Origin: Phoronis australis
Taxonomy: Eukaryota > Phoronida > Phoronidae
Length of the DNA: 64,000 bases
Reading direction: 5' to 3'
NCBI GenBank assembly: GCA_002633005.1
Contig: NMRA01000087.1
Span: 452,701-516,700 of the forward strand
The notes beneath the pieces were generated by a model. It searched no databases. It was not told the DNA's origin and saw only the letters and a program-made list of their open reading frames with translations. The position numbers and the translations under genes were made by a program. Position 1 is the first letter of the stretch. Each line of letters opens with the position of its first letter. Positions 60,180 to 64,000 of this stretch are shown piece by piece.

Positions 60180-61960
60180 GAACAAAGCACACGTAAAATG
60201 TCTTGTTTGACGGCACTGGAGTGGTGTATTTTCTTCGAAGAAAAGCAACTTTGGTTCCAACACTTTTGACATCATGCGAGTCTCCATCGAGCAATCCTTA
60301 CATGCATCCTGTAAGTGTGCGCGTACTGTAATTGCTTGGTGATAGGCCTGTGCTTTTATTTCTAGTTACCAACTAAATTGTTGGATGTCTCAAAAACAAC
60401 GTGTAAAAAACAAGAACGACACATTCGCCAAGGGTGATTTCAGGGGCGCCTCCCGCGTCACTCAGGTGAATAGAAATGTTCGTTGACGCGCTGTGATTGC
60501 TGAGCTCGGGCAAACTGGCGCATTAAAATAGTGTTGCGATCACGTCTTATTCTGACTTGAATAGTGCGTATTACATTCATATCCAAAAAATAATATTAGA
60601 GAGCAGCACATCGAGGCTAATGCTAGTGACAAAAACATGAATAATTTTCCAAAAATACATATCCATATCCTTGAGTTATGAATCATGCGTTTAGTAAATA
60701 TGAAAAACATTTTTAAATGTTTCACCGTTTAGACCAAACGTTAATCGCCAAGTGATATTCTGGGTTAGCAAACAAAATACCACACATTAACCAAAACAAC
60801 GTTATGTGAAAATACGGACTCGAACAATGAATTTGTGATTGATGTGCTTGGTCTCCAGGCTCTCTACCGTCAAAAAATATTTTCTTTTACTGAGTTAGGC
60901 GCTATAGGTTTGCAAATCATTTGGCTGTGATGTCACGGGGAGGAAACGATGGATAAGAACTTTTGGAATGAAAACCAAGACATAAATAAGCATAATTCAT
61001 CTTTCTGCCGTTACCAGAGTCGCGTTCCGGAGAAGCGAGGCAAACCCAAAAAGGCGAGATCTTCGAGAGATAAGGCCAGTCCCTTGCACCTACGGAACGC
61101 AGTCCAGGCGCAATTCACACATTCTAGTCACAGGTGACTTCGATAAACTCTACAATCTGAAAAAATTTAGTTTCCTCGATTCTGTTCAAAAGCCATCATC
61201 ACATTGTTCTTTTAATCCAAATGGCCACTTGATCGTCGTTGTAATTATGTCTTTGCACGCCATCAACTCCACTCCTTACAATAGGGTCCGTTGCAAGACA
61301 GGCTGATAAATAAATAACTCTATCCACAACACGGTGCATGTTTTATAGGCTTGTGGCTTGGGAACGTGGATGACAGTTAGTGACACGGCTTCCAGAATAC
61401 TTTATAGTTGGGTCACATGATGACGAGTTTCTATTACAATTCTAAACTTAAAACAATCTAAATACTTCTAAAATATGCAGTGCTCTATGAATACGTAAGC
61501 AAATATAAGCACGTTTTCAAGTTCTTAGTTCTATTCAGAAAGAACAACAAATTTTCTAATGCTGTCACGTGGTCTTATGGCTGCAGTTGCCACACTTTCT
61601 GCAAAACATTGAGGAGGTGAAGTAAGAGACGACGAGGATACACTATTCCAGAATACAGTATTATTAAAACAACCTGTTGGTCAATATTTGAAACTAGCTA
61701 ACTTGCTATAGCCGACGTCCCAAGACTTTAGCTCGATTGTCATTCTACAGTTTTATAACTAATGGGCGGTATTGTTTAAATTCAGTTCCATTTAGTTGAA
61801 CGAGTAAACGGCCATGCTCAGTGCTTAGACATATCTTTCTCTGTTTCGTGTTTTTCGGAATCTTTGTCAACATCGTCGTCATCCAATCCCTCTGGTGACA
61901 TCTGTCGGCCAGTTTGAATACCAAACATGTTTTTAAGCGTGCGCCAAATAAAATCAACCA
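60180..61960. repeat. Right copy of the segmental duplication (partner 52,990-55,215)
   Basis: Same order and orientation as the left copy. The blocks include 3' flanking DNA and the end of the last exon of the polycystin gene. Confidence 0.85.
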
Positions 61961-63719
61961 TCTCGTAGTCGTTAGTTTTTTCCTCTGTTCTTGCCTTCAC
62001 GGCTGCCAGCGCGTCGTTTAGGATCGTCATGAACATGCTGAGAAGGCTCACGTACACCAAGGCGATGAACATAATGAAGAACCCCGGACCAAGGTACGGG
62101 TCTGCTTGCGACATGGCCTCAAAGTCGAAATCACCCAAGCTGAAAGCGAACAACGCTTCGAATGCGCCGATGACGCTTCCGTAACTGGGCAACAGCTTGC
62201 CAAAGATAAGATAACCTGACTGGCAGAATGCGAAGAAGTAGATGAGGAACGTCGGCAGGAATGACTTAAGGTCTTTCATTGAGTAGCGAATGACTTCACC
62301 TATTACTTCCATGCGACGGTTGAAGGACAACAGTTTAAGAAGTTTGACAGTTGACCAAAAGACGACGAGTGATACGACGTAGCCGAAGAGTTCATCGTAA
62401 AGTGCAAGAGACTGGAAGTTGACGAAGTCACCTGTAAATATGAAACTTGCTACATAATTTCAGCAATATTTGACAATAAAAAGAATCTCAATGGTTGTCA
62501 GTTTAACCAAAATTTATCCCAAGTTGATGTTCCTTCCATAAAATATCAAGCTCTCTTTCAAATAAACAGAGTATGATACCTAAGTTTTGAAGTTCAGGTA
62601 GAGCAACAACGAAATGGTGGCCAAAAGGGATTAATACAGAACTTCACCATTTCGAAACTAAGACTGAAAAGCAAGACGGGAGTATTTAGGGGTGTTGCTA
62701 TTAGAATTTTAATGAAATTTCCTAAAACGCAAGTACGTAACATGATGTTTTTCTGTAATTTGCCAGTTTAGTTTAAAGACACATTTGAGTTTAAACTGTT
62801 ACTATGGAGATCGTAGAGTTTTATGGTATACTACGTTCCATAGGATATATTTAACAAAATATCATTAAGGCAAAATATATTTACAGCGTCTCATTGTGTA
62901 ACAGGACCTACCTTCGTGTGGAAAGAGTAAGTACACGTGAGACAACGTAAAATCAAGGAATGAAAGACGAGTGCTTCGTGAATATGCTCGGGTGCTTACT
63001 AGCCTAGCTTAGCAAAATGGCTGAAGTGATCGGCTGCTGAGGTTGGAGTGTTGAATTGTGGGATTGAATTCATTTCTTTTCCATAAATGAAGATTTTCGC
63101 CGTAAGTGCAAGCTAATGTCTTACCGTCTATGGAATTCAACCCAGCTAACACTGACGCGTGCTTCCAAAGAGCCATACATTGACCAAACGATTACTGGGC
63201 CTGAGAACCTCGTCTATCTGTTGTTTAACGTGAATGTTGAGTCGGTGTAATGCTGATTGCTAATTCGTAGCTTTCAAATGGCGTTACCTTACCAACTGTT
63301 ACTGCCACCACTATCACTACCACCGCCATCAAAACTACCGCTACTAGAAATAATAACCCTCCGGTACGGGTGTGCAATACCGCTACCACTACCGCTGGTA
63401 CATATAATGCTTAACAGCACGTTATAGTGAGTAAGAGTAAAATAATTGAGAGTTACTCACTAGATCCACTTTCGTGCAAAGCGTCCATGGCAAGTTTAGC
63501 CAGGCCGTGTTTGATGACGTACATCACGATGGCAATCAGTGAACACACTAGGGTGGCAAACTCAACGAAATTCCAGAATTTGTTGAAGTATTTGAACCTC
63601 TGTTTGATGATTAGTTTGACTTCACGTTGGAGAAAGTAGATTAGGAAGATGACGTAGATGATCTCTGCCGATAGAACTAAGAGGCCAAAGCTACCAACGT
63701 AACTAAAGAGGCGGAACAC
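61818..63719 (-). CDS. Polycystin-family cation channel, last two exons
   Basis: Exon 63,461-63,719 (acceptor ttgttttcag, donor GTGAGT) joins 61,818-62,431 (acceptor atttacag) within a Ser codon. The first encodes VFRLFSYVGSFGLLVLSAEI and the FLQREVK...FNKFWNFVEF segment typical of polycystin channel S3-S4. The second has KLLKLLSFNRRM (S4-S5), ...LKSFLPTFLIYFFAFCQSGY (S5), a pore helix and filter-like FAFSLGDFDFEAM, and S6 (FFIMFIALVYVSLLSMFM). The filter LGDF is as in PKD2-type channels; NRRM and ILND are hallmarks of the PKD channel domain. The cytoplasmic tail is acidic and ends at TGA. Both PKD1-like and PKD2-like proteins share this domain; the N-terminal parts lie right of the window, so the subfamily is open. 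No coiled coil or EF hand is seen in the tail. Confidence 0.93.
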
Positions 63720-64000
63720 CTGAAAACAATGAAACGCATTTTCGGACGTGCTCGTCATTAACAGATTTGTGAAAAATTGTCGTGGTTGTAGAATACCATG
63801 AGCGATAAGCCTCTAGAGGTCATTTTCACCAATTGACCTTTCCTTGCATGCGCGCACCCAGCCTTCAATATGGGGGGCTCGAATTCCTGGCGTTGTGGAC
63901 CTTTTGGTAACAAAAAAGCGAGCGGACTAAAAAAACTGGGGCCACCACTGTGAATTGCACGTCTTATTTTCTCGGACTTTTTGTTTCTAAGAGGCGGACC
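63720..64000 (-). other. Intron of the polycystin gene at window edge
   Basis: Sequence upstream of the acceptor at 63,720-63,721. The gene continues beyond the window. Confidence 0.6.

Noticed and set aside
63427-63639. Plus-strand ORF over the polycystin exon
   Set aside because: Antisense shadow of the well-supported minus-strand exon 63,461-63,719.
1-64000. CRISPR arrays, bacterial operons, ribosome binding sites
   Set aside because: None expected or seen. Introns, polyadenylation signal and domain types are eukaryotic; the tandem repeats lack the spacer-repeat pattern.

Overview
The window is nuclear DNA from a multicellular animal. It has spliceosomal introns, symmetric phase-1 exons carrying extracellular modules (LDL-receptor class A, CCP/sushi), a polycystin channel gene, a tetraspanin, a THAP zinc finger, tRNA-derived and foldback repeats, microsatellites and AT-rich non-coding DNA. 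The gene content suits a marine invertebrate (amphioxus, hemichordate, echinoderm or spiralian), but nothing read here fixes the phylum. Single 'n' bases mark assembly gaps; most are flanked by near-identical direct duplications.

Layout. 1-508 (minus): THAP-domain gene broken by a stop inside its zinc-binding motif. 2956-4060: higher-order tandem repeat with eight CTCF-like motifs about 142 bp apart. 4.5-44.3 kb (minus): exons of what looks like one large type II membrane protein gene. The cytoplasmic/TM exon is at 44.1-44.3 kb, a CCP exon at 25 kb, three LDLa exons at 22-23 kb, a possible C-type-lectin exon at 6.7 kb and another LDLa exon at 4.5 kb. Nested in its introns are a frameshifted plus-strand gene relic (7.4-10.5 kb), a 7.9 kb DNA transposon (12,053-19,919), a plus-strand tetraspanin with an uninterrupted coding region (38.2-39.1 kb), a 2.9 kb internally deleted relative of the transposon (39.65-42.6 kb) and many foldback elements. 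57.8-59.0 kb (plus): 3' exons of a jacalin-like lectin. 61.8 kb to the right edge (minus): last two exons of a polycystin-family channel, with a duplicated remnant of its final exon at 55.1-55.2 kb.

The most interesting item is the transposon. It has terminal inverted repeats and a candidate 3-bp target duplication, and one five-exon gene fills it. The protein ends in a tesmin/TSO1-like CXC domain, preceded by an array of acidic motifs in the order expected for a FEN/XPG-type (PIN-like) nuclease. A second, deleted copy with related ends and a fragment of the same coding region lies 20 kb away, which supports mobility. Six of the window's seven assembly gaps fall inside the first copy, consistent with a repeated family. 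The copy shown looks inactive, with an in-frame TGA in exon 1 and stops or a frameshift in one of each duplicated assembly segment.

All calls come from reading the sequence; no database search was run. Exon joins are inferred from splice sites and phase.
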